From: Acheta domesticus
Lineage: Eukaryota > Arthropoda > Insecta > Orthoptera > Gryllidae
Reading direction: 5' to 3'
Assembly (NCBI GenBank): GCA_031308135.1
Contig: JAHLJT010009436.1
Location: 145,211,216-145,275,215, forward strand
Length of the DNA: 64,000 bases
Position numbers and translations under genes: made by a program
Shown here: piece by piece, positions 44,678 to 57,148 of the stretch
How positions within the stretch are numbered: the stretch's first letter is position 1
Layout of the letters: every line of letters begins with the position of its first letter
Notes under the pieces: model-generated
Told to the model about the DNA's origin: nothing
The model's input: only the letters and a program-made list of their open reading frames with translations
Databases searched by the model: none

Positions 44678-45298
44678 GGTATTTAAAATTTATTACAAGG
44701 GCAAGATGTGATAATTTTTAACTTAAAAGATAAAGTGACCTTGTGAATTTTTTTATGTGTGCGAGTGTGTCTGTGTCTTCCTGTTGTTTTGTATTTTAAG
44801 AAAACTCTGTTTTCAATTCTGAGTTTACCACAGAATGTATAATTTGTGTTGCATGTTCAATAATGCCAGTTTCTCTGTTTTATTTTTATTTTTTTAACGT
44901 GGATGATATTTGTGAGAATTAATATTATAATTATTCTTGTAATTCATTTGTGAAAAGTACATAAAAAAGACAAAGGATAAAGAAAGGAGAAATGGGAACA
45001 AGTAATGTTTCAAATCATAATATTGATGATGAACCAAGTTCTGTTGGAGATAAGATTTGAAATTATATTTTGTATTTTTACATGCTATGAAATGCACAGT
45101 CCATGAAAACAAAAGGCTCCTGTGAAAATAACTGGGTGGTGTTATTTAGAATTACATTAGATGTATTTCAAGAAGTCAAAATTTTTAATTTTTGTTTTGG
45201 GACAAATGCTTCTTTATAGTCAAGTGTAATTTGTTTTGAACAAATTTGTACAGAGTAAAGAATTGTGATCTTTTTTTATTGAATAATGATAAATATCA

Positions 45299-45304
45299 AA
45301 TAAA
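45299..45304 (+). terminator. Candidate polyadenylation signal for IntS9
   Basis: AATAAA about 620 bases after the stop codon, before the MITE at 45385. No closer canonical hexamer was noticed. Confidence 0.45.
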
Positions 45305-45384
45305 GTAAATGTTTCTGTTAAACACATCATAATTCGAAGAATTATTTTGTTCTTTTTTCTCTAAACTGGAGGTATGTACTAGAT

Positions 45385-45790
45385 CAGGGTTACTCAAGTG
45401 GTAGCCTGCAATGCCATTTATTGTGGCCCCATAAAAAGTTATTAGTTAAAACTGAAATCTCTATCAGATGAGAAAATTGCACGCCTAGCACATGTACCCT
45501 TTGGGGTCAAACACCCCTGTAATGTAAAAACAGATTAAGTTTCAGATTTCAGAATTTTTTTCTAGTAAATACAGAAATTCAAACTCATTTCCAGTGTGTT
45601 TCCCTGCATTATCCACTTTAAAGCCTGACATAGTTTCATTCGTCCGCCTCATTTTTGAGTAGCCAGGCAAACTGCCTTGATCAACGCTATGGGGGAAGTC
45701 AGGTGTGGATTGCCCGAGTACTGTAAATATGGTCTGCAACCATATCAAAGGTTGTAGTGGCCCTTTCGGCCTTGCAAGTTGCTCACCCTG
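45385..45790. mobile_element. hAT-type MITE, 406 bp
   Basis: Left end CAGGGTTACTCAAGTGG, right end complement of CAGGGTGAGCAACTT. Flanking octamers TACTAGAT (45377-45384) and AACTAGAA (45791-45798) share the central ACTAGA, consistent with an aged 8-bp duplication. No transposase. It lies in the gap between the convergent gene ends. Confidence 0.6.
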
Positions 45791-46037
45791 AACTAGAATT
45801 TTAAGATGAAATATGGCTTAAAATGTTTTCAAAACTCCAGCAGGAAATCGTAACATGCACATAGTAGATCAATTTATCAAAACACTTTCTCATATCATAT
45901 TCTTCTAATAGTATCTTAAAAAGCTTTCATTAAATTATCTTATATTTCTTTTGTTTTCCATTTTAAATTAAATAAAGACTTCCAGTCTTCAAAGCCAATA
46001 AATATGTGTAATTGACAATAAAACAAGACCATTGTAT

Positions 46038-46167
46038 TTTATTTGTAATCTCTTTTGAAAATGGCAATTATTCTGTTGCATGGTGTACTAAGGAGAGGAA
46101 TATTATATTAAAACAGACCAAATTTGCTACAAACACAAACAAACAAAGGCTTGGTAAAAATTTTATT
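46038..46167 (-). terminator. Candidate polyadenylation signals for the NT5DC-like gene
   Basis: On the minus strand AATAAA occurs at 46162-46167 and 46038-46043, 380-510 bases after the stop codon at 46547. Confidence 0.4.
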
Positions 46168-46546
46168 GTCAGTTGTTTGGTTAAATTGGTGCACATGACA
46201 ATTATTTTTTTCTCAGAAATAGTAGGTATTATGTTGAAATAATTTCCTGCTTATTGTGATCAGTTTGTTTCATTTCTGTTGTCTCTTGAAACTACACTAA
46301 TAATATTTTTCTAGGACTTTTCTATGTTTACATCATCGAAACAAAACAGTATAAGATAGATTACTTTACCAATAGGGGAGAGGGAAATGTTCATTTTAAA
46401 CATCTTTGGTTTTAAATCAAAGCATTTTTTGTACTTCTCTTTTACAGTCAGTGCAATATATTACATTTCACAAAATCAACTTTACATAGAAACAACTCTA
46501 ACAGATAAATACATTTCACTCTTTTCTAATTATCATATATCTATTA

Positions 46547-46752
46547 TCACACAAAATATGATGAATACTCATGGGGCATTACTCCTCTTCTTGGATAGAA
46601 TGTGTGGTTTACTGAATAATTGAGCAAATTTGGTTATATTTGATGTATAAATATCTGCAAATCGAAATAAGCGTCGGGAGAAATAAGTTGGATTATGAAA
46701 TGTACGAAACACACTTCCAAACTGCTTGTTGAATACATCCTTGCTCTTGTGT
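46547..46752 (-). CDS. NT5DC-like terminal exon, with a frame break
   Basis: Acceptor CTTTGCAG, then [20 protein letters not shown] and [18 protein letters not shown]. Family-like sequence then continues one base out of frame ([16 protein letters not shown]) to a TGA at 46547. Read without correction, the frame ends earlier, at about 46569. One extra base near 46630 explains it. Confidence 0.85.
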
Positions 46753-46846
46753 CTGCAAAGAAAAAATATTAAATAGAATGAAGAATTGTAATTATTTTAC
46801 ATAAAAATCTGGTGATATAAGCAGAACGAACAAAACTGAAAAAAAA

Positions 46847-46898
<52 letters not shown>

Positions 46899-49800
46899 TT
46901 AGAAATTAATGCACATGAAGGGAAATTATTATTTCATTATTCCTGCAAAACTGGCTATGTGCACTTTTTGTGAAAATTAGTTATGTACAATTTAAGGAAC
47001 AAGAAACTATGTAGAATTGGTTTCTTAATTCCAAGAAGTGGCAAGGCAGGGCATTTTTGTCACAAGATTTTTTGAATATCTGAACTTATCTTTCTGAGGC
47101 ATCTGGGAGATAACATTTATAACATTTTTCATTGAGTGTTCTGTCTTTTAAAACACTCAAACAAAATTCGTTTTTCTGGTATTATTTCTCCACATTCTTT
47201 TCAGTAAATCTTCTGAATACCTTACACTTGTATTGAAATTGACATTGCTACAGAATATTTTGCTCCATTGTTCCTGTGACCACAGATGTAAGATGGAAGA
47301 CTAATTTTGAGATGGGTTAAACTAAAATTTATTGGATTGTGATCAATGTATGAAGTATTCCAATTTTTGTGAGCCTTAGCTGATTTTTTAAGGGTCTTTA
47401 AATTACAAAATCCAGCAGAAACCTAAACATTTTTACTGGCCTGTTTTGTTGGCCTTGTCTTTTATTTTTAAAAGAATCTGACACCATAAAGAGCTTGTGA
47501 AGTAAATTTTTCTTTCCTCAATCATAACAAATTAATTAATTAACAAAGGGCAGAGTCAGACTTTCTCGCTGTCAAAAGTACGGAATTTATGTGAACTAAA
47601 TATTGTTTGTTTCGCTGATGTACAATATCTTCTTAGTTTTCCCTTAATGCATCACAATTAATAGAACCCTGATAACACAGCTGAAACTCAGTTAAAGCAC
47701 TAAACAATCAGGATGCTCTCGAAAACTCTGCACTGTTCCACTGCTTCAAGTGATATGATTTGCCAGACATGGCTGGAAACTGCCAAACTGCTGAGATTCT
47801 CTGAATGAAGTAGGAGAGCTTAATACCAGGAAAAGAACACAAACCGCTGCGGCTGTTTGAGTCATCAAGGGCTGTCAGTGAGTTCTCAATTCAATGCAAT
47901 AATATTAGCAATTTCTTTGCAATCTTCACATTGCTTTATGACTATTTCTCAACTGTTTTAATAGCAATATTGCTTCAATTTGCTTATATATTAATTAAAT
48001 AAATTTTTCTCTAAAATATTTAAAATACAATATTTTATTAATTTGATTGGTCTGACACATTTATCGACAACTTGACATGTTGCAAGAACTGCAAGAATTA
48101 TAATGTAGTAATAAGACACACAATACAAACAAAATAATTATTGGGATGTGTTTTATGCAGTCCTGTAAAATTACATTCACTTCACGTGGCCACTATTATA
48201 GAAGCAACAACGATATGTATCTTTAAAAAAAAAAAAAGTAAAAAGGTGATTTATTTCCATTCCTCTTTTTCATAAGTATATTTTATAAATGCATCAGAAC
48301 TCAAATATGATGCTTTTTAGGCAGTAATATGTGACAACTGGGAATCTCTCATTTTGTCTACTCATTGAAAATCTTTGTGAATTAGCTTCACTACTTTCAA
48401 AAAATGACCACAGTACAACATCAGTAATCCAGATTAATTGAGACTGGACCTCTGGCAGGTTATCAAATTATTTCAATTTTTTAAATAAACCAAGAAAAGT
48501 ACTAATACCTCCCTTTTGTCTTCTCCTCCTAACCTTTCTAAAATCGTTAACTGTGTTTCAATAAAATGTGTTGTTTTTTTTAACTAACATCACAGGTAAC
48601 ACAAACATAGACAAACTGAAAAACACCAACACAAACAATTGGTTTGGAAAACAAAAGCTCAGCAAACACACAGAGAACAATACTCAAAGGACATGCACTC
48701 ACGGTTCTCTTAAATTCTTAAGAAAATTAATTTTTCAGCAACTTTTCATATGTCTAAATAAATTTAAGTTGCCAAACTCTGGTTTCTGAGAAATTCCTTC
48801 TAGATCCATTTTACATAAACATAAGTTTATATCATTGTAAACAAGGATTTAAATTTTGTATTACAGTTTTTATTTAATTATCAGATGTTTAGCGTATTTT
48901 ATACCTTTTACTATAAAAGTCCTGTTGATGTTTTAAACTAATACTTGTATACTACAAATGGTATTCATTTCATGTAATCAAATGCCGATTTTTGATGTTC
49001 AAATTATTGACTCTACTGCAGTTCAATTTAATGGTAATAATTTCAACAGGAATCTGAAAAAATTTATTTCATTTGAAACTGCTAATGTATATTGTAATAA
49101 TAATATAATATAAATTATTGTAAAAAATAGTTCTGAGCATATATTTGTATCCCCAAGTTCACCATTTAGTTTGTTCTTATGCCTGAATGTTTGAAGCAAG
49201 TTTTTGTCAATTTATGTTTCCTTTCAATATCTTTATAAAACAATACAACTGAATTTTATTTTACGACTTTGTATATACAACAATTGAATAACATACATAT
49301 TCATAATATAAACAAATTCTACTCTACATATTCCGAATATATAATAATATGCTAAGCCCTTTCCTGTATTTATCAAACAGGTACTGATCCTTTCACCATT
49401 ATCCTCTAATAACCACCCCTTCCCTTCGAATATAAAACACCTTGCCTACTCAAAAATATTCCACATTGCCTACATTTTTCTTTCCTCAAAAACTAGACAT
49501 CTCTCTGAAATATGTTCCCAATCTTTCTCTTCCATCTCACAGATCCTATATTTTCTTCCCTCACTATTCAGCCAATATTTACTTGCTCTCGTTTCATTAC
49601 CTAACCTATATCTTGCTATCCTAGTCTGTCAATTTCCTTATGATTACCTTTTAAATAGCTGGGAATATTATCCATCAGAATAAGTTTATACCAATTTATA
49701 AAATTTGAATTCCTTATCTTTTCGTAATCTTCTTGCAATAACTGATCTTTATCTCTTTGGATAATTCTGTACTTAAGTCTATCCCTTCTCCTCTTAACCT

Positions 49801-52800
49801 TGGCACTTCCTCAACAAGTAACCTTTATTATTCCAAAAAACTTTCCCTTTCCCAATCAGATTTCTCAGTCTCTATGTTTTTATCTATATCCCAACAAACG
49901 TGCTTTAATAACTCGTTTCCCCTCCTCTCCTAATCCTTTCCTCAAACTTAAATGCCATTTTGTCCATCTCTATTCTCACGTTTTGCCTCTTTGTCTCCCA
50001 TCTCACCATGTAACCAGGTATGCAATAGTCTGTTCCTAGGATCCATCTTAAAAATCTTTCATGTATTGTTTCTAGTTTTCTCCTTTCCTTCCGTCCGCAA
50101 ATTTCTGCCCGTGAAAAAATAGATCCAACAATACTATTGTTATCCTCATACCCGTTGCTCAAAATCCCTGCACTTTCTCTTAATTACACCCCACACTTGT
50201 TTAATAGCCACTATCCCCTTCTTACCTATTTCTGCTATGGGCTTTTCATAGCCCCCTCCCTTGATAAGCCAAACCCTAAACACTTATAAACATTCACCAT
50301 TTCTAAAATACTTCCTTTCCTCTATAATTTTCTCACACTCTTCCTTCTGCCCTTTTTAAACTCCATCACTTTGGTCTTATCTCTATATAATTCAAGTTCA
50401 CTTTTCTCTAAAAAATTTCTCTTATCTCTCCATCATCTGATTGAAGTTCATCACATTATTGGCCAATAATACCACCACATCAGCTTAAGATAAAGGCCAA
50501 ATTTTTAATTTACCAATCAATAACCCACCAACCTGGCCCTTACTAAATTTCTCTTCCAAACCTACCATATACAAACAAAACAATACATTTACAGAAGAAA
50601 ACTACAATGATATGAGAATAATAACAATTTTTTAACAATACATTGCAATGAATTTACAAACTATGGAAATATTCAAACTAAAATGTAAATACATTGCATT
50701 CTGTTTCTAGAGAATGGAAAATCTGTAAACCTTTCCCAAAATATTAACATTAGATTTCAATAAAACACTGAGTAAGATTTCATTTTTGAGAAATTCAGAA
50801 ACATAACATACAAAACTGATGGCATTTGCAGAGTGATACAAGGTCATGTTCCAATACTATCCTAGTTGTCATAGTTACTACACACAGCAGTCTGCTACAA
50901 ATAGAAAGACTGATTAGTGACTAAAGCTGAGTTTGCCAAAAGCGATAGCTAAGTTTTAAAGTTCGCACAAAATAATGTGAAAGTGATAGGTCTTCACAGA
51001 CAGCATAGTAATGCTTGCAGGTTCTGCATTTAACCACATATTGGTAAATTGTGTAGTTCTTACCCTTGCTCGAGAATTCTTGTGAATTTCATTTGCTTTT
51101 TGTCAAACAAAGGTAGAAGTATTAACCTTCTATATTGAAAAAAAAACAGACAGTAATACCGATAAATACACAGAAAATTACCAGACTGATGCTCTCAAAG
51201 TCTGAGGAATGAATAAATTTTAGTGTCGTTTTACACATCTATACATTATAAATACTGAGTCAGTGTTCATCTTCCTGAAAATTCTAAAACATATTTTGTA
51301 CCCTTTTCATAAATGTTTTTGTTTGTCACCAAATGGATTTGCAATCGGTTCCAGAAGAAACAGCTTGAAGTTTTCATTTCAAAAAAATGTGTAATACACA
51401 AAACTAAAAACACAAAGAATGCAAAGAAAGGCATAGGTCAGCTAGAAAGGGTGAACACCAAAAACAATTTTGGTAGAGATGCATAAGTGCTTGTCAAGCC
51501 ATGAACCACAACATTGGCAAATGTTTTTGAGCAAATGATGCACATAAGTCAACACAGTACATCAAAACCTTGTAATTTATTCAAATGTTCAACTTAAAAT
51601 CACAATACTGCGCTCAAGTTTGTGTGTGCATGAACCAAAGGATGTGTTAGGGTCAGAGGTGGATCCAAAAAGTACTTAAGAGGAAGGCCAATTTCAGTGC
51701 ATAAATATTTTTAAAATATTTTTTTAACAGTTAACTTGAAAAAAATATCATACTGGGAATACGGATTTGGTTCTTATAAGATCTTTATATAAAATTTAAA
51801 AAAAAAAATAAATTGAGTAAAATCACAAAAAATGTTGGCTTAGAGAGGAGAGAGGGCACAGTCCCCATAGACCCCCCCCCCCAGGACACATCCAGATGAA
51901 ATTACTAAGTAAATAACAACGGAAACTAATAGCAACAAGGAGGAAAGGCAGACTAAAAATGAAATGGACAGACAAAAATGTACAAGACCTATGCAAACTG
52001 AAAACCAAATATTGGAAGAAGCTGGCTCAAGACATAAAGGAATAGCAGATGATGTTGAGAAGCCCACTTCAAGAATTTAATAATGCACTTCCTACCTCAG
52101 CTGATCCCTTTCATCCATCCATCGCCGAAGAGTAGCTTTGGACTCAGGTTCTTCTACATCCTGATAATCTTCTATTAACTGAGTCAACATTTGGAGCCAA
52201 TTACAATCTTGTTTGAATTCTGGATCATTCAACATTTTTATCTCATGCTACAACATATTAAATGTAATAAATGAGTAATTACATCTTTCTTAATTGTAAC
52301 TTGTAAGAAAATAAAGGCTAGTCAAATAATTGTAAAAGAGTTTCCCTAAAAGTGCAAAAAGCACCTGTCTTTATTCCAAAGTGACTGAGACATAAACAAT
52401 TAGATGAGATGAAAACACACCGTTAGTTCATTGATAATTGCTCCAGTTCTCCAGCCATGTTCTAAAGTTACATCAGCCAAGTCGCTGTATGGATGATCAC
52501 CAAAATAAAGAACTCTCTGACCTCTCCACCCCGTCATATCCTGAAGCTGTTTCACTGTTCCCTGTTGAATATGGCAGATGTTGCAGAGTACACAGGATAT
52601 ATTAGATGGTAACACACATCTTTTACTATATTTGCTTCCAGGCTCACAAAATTTATCATTGAAACTTCATGTTCCAGAAATTAATTTTATTTACCATACA
52701 CAGGATGAGACATTTAAGGTGTAAAAAATGAACATTATGTTTCTTACAAAGTTGCAAATACACAAGTCTTTGTCATTTTAGTCTCAAGAGGTGTGGATAT

Positions 52801-54142
52801 GCAAAGAACTCAGATTTTTTTTAACACTGCATCTCACCAGCTAAAGGGTGAAGTCACATACATGGTCAATCAATGCTGTTGTTGTTTGCAGTTTTCATTA
52901 TTTGTATCTGAAAAAGTTGATTTTCTCTCCACTGATATTCAACAGTATGTTTACACCTATCCCAACATAAACTCAAGCTTCTGAATGGTATGGATTATGA
53001 TAATTAAGCTGCGGATTTTTGCTATTTGCCAATTTTTAACCTTCACAAAAAAACACAGTATTTCTGGTTACTTATTCATTTTGAAACATTAAGTGTATTA
53101 AAATATAATACTACTAATGCCTCAAAATGAATAAGTAACCTAAAATACTACATTTTTAATTGAAGGATAAAAATCAGCAAATAGGCAAAAATCCGCAGCT
53201 TAGTGATAATATACAAACAGAATTTTTTGATGAACTGCTGCACAGTAATGAAGCATTTTTCATAAAATTACATCAAAAATACTTATTCATCGCATTGTGA
53301 AAATCGTGGTGGTACTTTTTACACTCCAAACAACTCATCCTGTATTTTCATCTATTAGTAAAACAGTAATGTCAATTCATTCCAAAAATAAATCTAAGGC
53401 AACTCATGCAATTCTGGTTCCAATACATACTTCATAGTAAATTTGTCCTTTATCCAACTTTGTAACACGGTCCCATAGCTGAGTGTTTGTGCCTTCATCA
53501 TACAATCGAATAGGTCGAGATTCATCAGTAAAAAATTTTGGTTTTCTAGCTTGAACAATGATGACATCAAAAAAACTTGTCCAATCTTTTCCAACCAAGT
53601 ATGACATTCCTTCATTTCTGTCCACAAAATAATTGAATTGTAAAGTCCAAGTCAAATGTATGCAAAAATATATTTTAGAAGGATTTGTATTCCAATGTAA
53701 CACTCACACAAAATGATATGGACTGTTAGTTACAAGAAACAGTTTCTTATCTGCAGCAATTAACCTTGCAAAAAATTTTCTAATATCCTTGTTTTCCTCC
53801 AAGTAATCAGCAACATTTTTTTCAACAATACCATGCATTACTGGATGGCTGCTCTGCACTGAATTCTGCAAATATTAACATGTATAAAAAACACAACTTA
53901 TCAGTGAAAAAGAAATAAGACAAAAAGAATATTAAGTATATTATCCACACAAATATTGAATTATTATCATAAAAATTTGCATATAATTGATAATTCAACA
54001 TTTTTACCTTCACATCTCTGAAGAGAATTTCAGGATGAAAGTCAATGTGATTTTGTAAGAAATACTCTGTCACATTGCAAAGAAGGCCCATTTCTGGTAC
54101 AGAAAATAAGTCTGCAAGGTGCACCATTTTGGAAGTCACATT
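46547..54142 (-). CDS. 5'-nucleotidase domain-containing protein, NT5DC2/3 type (3' part)
   Basis: HAD-superfamily 5'-nucleotidase-domain protein; the physiological substrate of this family is poorly defined. Exons in transcript order: 54142-54008, 53865-53708, 53617-53431, 52561-52421, 52247-52096, 46752-46547, with canonical splice sites and matching phases. About 325 codons are present of a usual 500-550. Visible HAD elements: [10 protein letters not shown] (motif II region), VQARKPKFF (the motif III lysine) and [20 protein letters not shown] with [11 protein letters not shown] (motif IV). The N-terminal DxDxT nucleophile exon was not found and should lie upstream, beyond 64000 or hidden in 54-64 kb. 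The C-terminus has one frame break. NT5DC2 versus NT5DC3 cannot be decided. Confidence 0.88.
46848..46894 (+). repeat. (AAT)n microsatellite
   Basis: About fifteen uninterrupted AAT units just inside the last intron of the NT5DC-like gene. Confidence 0.95.
46900..49340. other. Intron sequence, no feature seen
   Basis: AT-rich part of the 5.3-kb last intron of the NT5DC-like gene, with no recognisable element. Confidence 0.45.
49350..50640 (-). mobile_element. Decayed non-LTR retrotransposon (RT C-terminal half)
   Basis: On the minus strand: an [10 protein letters not shown] segment at about 50470-50490 at the place of the RT active-site block, then MMERLREIF-like and [10 protein letters not shown] stretches, [20 protein letters not shown] with [18 protein letters not shown] (about 49960-50090), and an [20 protein letters not shown] / WEHISE segment near 49500-49590 like the C-terminal zinc-knuckle region of LINE ORF2 proteins. 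It has many stops and frame changes and is clearly inactive. The clade was not determined. Confidence 0.65.
51935..52060 (+). mobile_element. Short non-LTR retrotransposon C-terminal remnant
   Basis: The plus strand reads [19 protein letters not shown] and [14 protein letters not shown], resembling the GRP-x-x-RW motif at the C-terminus of RTE/Jockey-like reverse transcriptases. It ends next to an exon of the NT5DC-like gene. Small, so tentative. Confidence 0.4.
52096..52247 (-). CDS. NT5DC-like exon
   Basis: [20 protein letters not shown], then [20 protein letters not shown] and [10 protein letters not shown], the helical segment after motif IV. Donor GTAGGA. Confidence 0.85.
52421..52561 (-). 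CDS. NT5DC-like exon
   Basis: [20 protein letters not shown], then [20 protein letters not shown] and AIINELT: HAD motif IV (GDH...SD). Exactly 47 codons. Confidence 0.93.
53431..53617 (-). CDS. NT5DC-like exon
   Basis: [20 protein letters not shown], then [20 protein letters not shown], then [16 protein letters not shown]. It contains the motif III lysine. The intron before it is only 90 bp. Confidence 0.92.
53708..53865 (-). CDS. NT5DC-like exon
   Basis: [20 protein letters not shown], then [19 protein letters not shown], holding the HAD motif II Thr/Ser-Asn segment. Donor GTGAGT splits a Val codon. Confidence 0.88.
54008..54142 (-). CDS. NT5DC-like exon (first in window)
   Basis: Acceptor TGAACAG, then [20 protein letters not shown] and [18 protein letters not shown], donor GTAAAA. 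It matches the family segment just before the cap region. Confidence 0.85.
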
Positions 54143-54144
54143 CT

Positions 54145-56440
54145 GTTCAAAAACATTTAACATATTAAAAATATTTAAACAAATATCTTTGAACATGTAC
54201 AGTGATACATATTCAGCACAATTAGGTTGCAAGTATATTCCAGTAGTTGAATCTGCACTTAATTTAGTGTATATTTTACTGCTAATACAAGACATTTTCT
54301 TATTCAAGTGATACAAATCATTACATTGCTGATACAATAGTAAGAGTCTTAATACAAATTGAACAGGGTTTCTTTTATTAGTTTAACAATAACATTTGGA
54401 ACAAAGCTGTAAAAATGATTTGCACTATTTTCGTCTCTGAACTATTGATGCAGAGTGAATAGTTTGTTTATTTTGTATGTTGTCATTAGGTAACCTTTAT
54501 TTACTATGAATGGACAATTCTATAAAATGAACTTAAATCAATATAGCAAAGTGTTGCTAGAAATGTAGGAGATGGCTCAAGTAAATCACAACAGTATTAT
54601 TGTTTTCACTCTTGTAACATTGCAGATATATTCTTAGTTTGCAGAAAGTGTTGTCAAGCAGATGGTAGTCCTAATTCAAGCAAAGTGAGCTAAAGATTGC
54701 CTTAAACATAATTAAAAGTTTTGAAAAATTATACACAAGATAGATTGTAGTTTGTGAGCATAGCCATCTCTAAAAATATGTATTTATCAGCAGAGTTATG
54801 TCTTATTAAAGTCATTTTTCTACATAGAAATTCAAGGTTTGAGTTATCTATTAATAACTATAAAACAAAAAGCAAACAATAGAGGTATCAAAGTAAATCA
54901 GTTTGTTCCTTGTGGATTCGGGTAACAGTCCCCTTTTAGTGATAGAACTTGGCACTTGGGTTGGGCTCCTTAAGTTGGCAATCTCTCCCTTGCTCTCACG
55001 CCCTTGCTTCCATCATATGATTTTGTAAATACAGATATCCCTCCACAAAACTCAAAAATATTAGCTATCCATAAATAGAACTGATTAAAAGGTGAACCAT
55101 TTATAAGATTAACTATATTTTTATTTCCAATTTCAATTAGAAGCAAATACTTTTTACTATGAACTTCCAGAAAATTATAAACCAAGTTGTTTATAATTCT
55201 CAAGAAAAGATTTACAGCAGAAAAATAACATTTCAAAGGATGAAAATTGAAAGACATCTTGGTTTACTACCCTGTAAAAAAAATTTAATTTAATTATTTA
55301 AATTTTGTAATTTCCTCTGCTGTTTTCCAAGCAGTGTAGTTTTCAAAATCAAAATAAAATTGAAGTATGCATTTCTTATAAAATACTTTGTGAATGATAC
55401 TTTATTGACAATACTGTCATTACTGACATACTTTTTGTAGTATAAAGAACCTACAGATATGTATAAAATTATAGGCATTTCATTTATCCCCAGTCATTGT
55501 TGCCAAAAAATACCACTAAGATTTGAAATTATTTTACATTTACATTTTTAACTATCAATTCTTTCTCTTCTAATAATGAAATCTAAATGCCTACAAGAAA
55601 TTGGTAGAATAGGTATCAATGACTGTTACTACTACAGCTATCACTATTATTATTTTCACAATTTTCAACACTACTACAAAATTACAGTACATGCATGTTA
55701 ATGTAGCATGCTTAGGGCTATGTTAAAATCTTCTTGATCAACTTCAATGTTAGTAATCAGTTTACTACTAAACATACTTTCCCACTGGAAGATCTACTCC
55801 TATATTCTACTAGGCACACACATCAAGGGTCTACTGTTATGGAGTCAGACTGGACACTCACCGTATTGTGCCCTCTCTGACACAGCCAATGTGAAAGATA
55901 TATGTTCAAATATTTGGTTGGGACAGCGCCAGAATTCGACCCATAGTGCAAGGACAGAACAGTTGGTATATCAACACTAATGTTCCACAGATCACAAATG
56001 CATATCAAAATATTAATGACCTCATGATCTCTCACATTACACATTGAGCACATTATTTATAGTGATTAAGGATTATTATTAAGTATTTAAATGGATGATG
56101 GACAGGAGGGCAATATTTTTCACTCTTCAAACAATTAACTAAATCTAAAAGGAAGATTTGGAATGCCATTTATTGAACATTTCCTAAGGTAAATAATTGT
56201 ATCCTTTGCAAATCTCAAAAATAAGGAGTACCTGGAACACCTTTAATTTGTAAAACCACCACAGTACCTACATCAAAAATGGATGTTATGATCTTCTCCC
56301 CTTTAGACACCACACCCAGTTTTTAACTGTTTTTTGATGTTACATAAATAAATAATTAAATTGATCATTCAGTTCATGAGTATACCAGTTTATTTCAATT
56401 TTCAAATGCACATTTGTATGTGTTTGTTCGAGGACTCGCT
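54145..56440. other. Stretch without recognised exon
   Basis: Presumed intron of the NT5DC-like gene. I searched the minus strand for the expected DxDxT exon of the family and did not find it. AT-rich, no element recognised. Confidence 0.4.
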
Positions 56441-56469
56441 GCAAGGAAAGTAACACAAAATCTTGGAGT

Positions 56470-56575
56470 GTTCTTGGACAGATCTAGGTTATGGGCAGGG
56501 TGCTATTCACTTGACTATCAGAACAGCATCGTAAGCCGTGGGTTCTTGAATCCCCAAATTCTATTATTGGATTTT
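56470..56575 (+). repeat. Possible tRNA-derived SINE fragment
   Basis: A B-box-like GGGTTCTTGAATCCCC at about 56539 follows a tRNA-like arm. No clear A box or tail. Confidence 0.3.
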
Positions 56576-56984
56576 ATGTTGCTATAATTCAACTAATTTT
56601 CTTCTTTAGTCTTTGATAACAGCTTCTTTTTAAAGCCAAAGGGTCTATAGTTTGTCATTTATAGGTGAACAAATTTCATTAAAAACTAGATTTCTAATTG
56701 TTTTATTTTTAGATTTTAAAGAAAATAGTCTTCAAATATTGTTATTTTATTCAGAAGGTTAAAGAGGCTTCTCAATGGTTAATATTAGGCTGCTAAAGTA
56801 CCTTTCTATTGCCTAGCAGTAATACAGTTTTTAACTCTTGTGGTATGCATTGCTTGAGGGGACACAGCATCTAAAATTATTTAACCTGAACTAATCTAAT
56901 ATTGCTTTTTAAAATGTTTGTATTTTACTAAAACAAATTGAATAAAATACAATTGAACATGGCATACAACTATAAAGATATTTT

Positions 56985-57148
56985 GGCTGGCTCGGTGGCC
57001 AAGATCGCTAAAGCAGTAGTGCCGTAGCGATCTCGGATAGAAGGTTCGCAGGTTCGAGTCCTGCCTCAGGCATTCTTGTAAATGCTCATCCTTTCACTCC
57101 CTATCATTACCATATTGTTTCATCCTATGGATACCGTAATGTTAAAAT
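56985..57148 (+). repeat. tRNA-derived SINE, 5' part (interrupted)
   Basis: Head with A-box-like GGCTCGGTGGCC and a strong B box, GCAGGTTCGAGTCCTGCC, then a body that breaks at GTTAAAAT, where a hAT element is inserted. It continues at 58872. Confidence 0.7.

Noticed and set aside
51640..51900. Possible MITE between GAGGTGGATCCAAAAAG and a poly-C word near 51880
   Set aside because: The ends are only weakly inverted and no target duplication was found.
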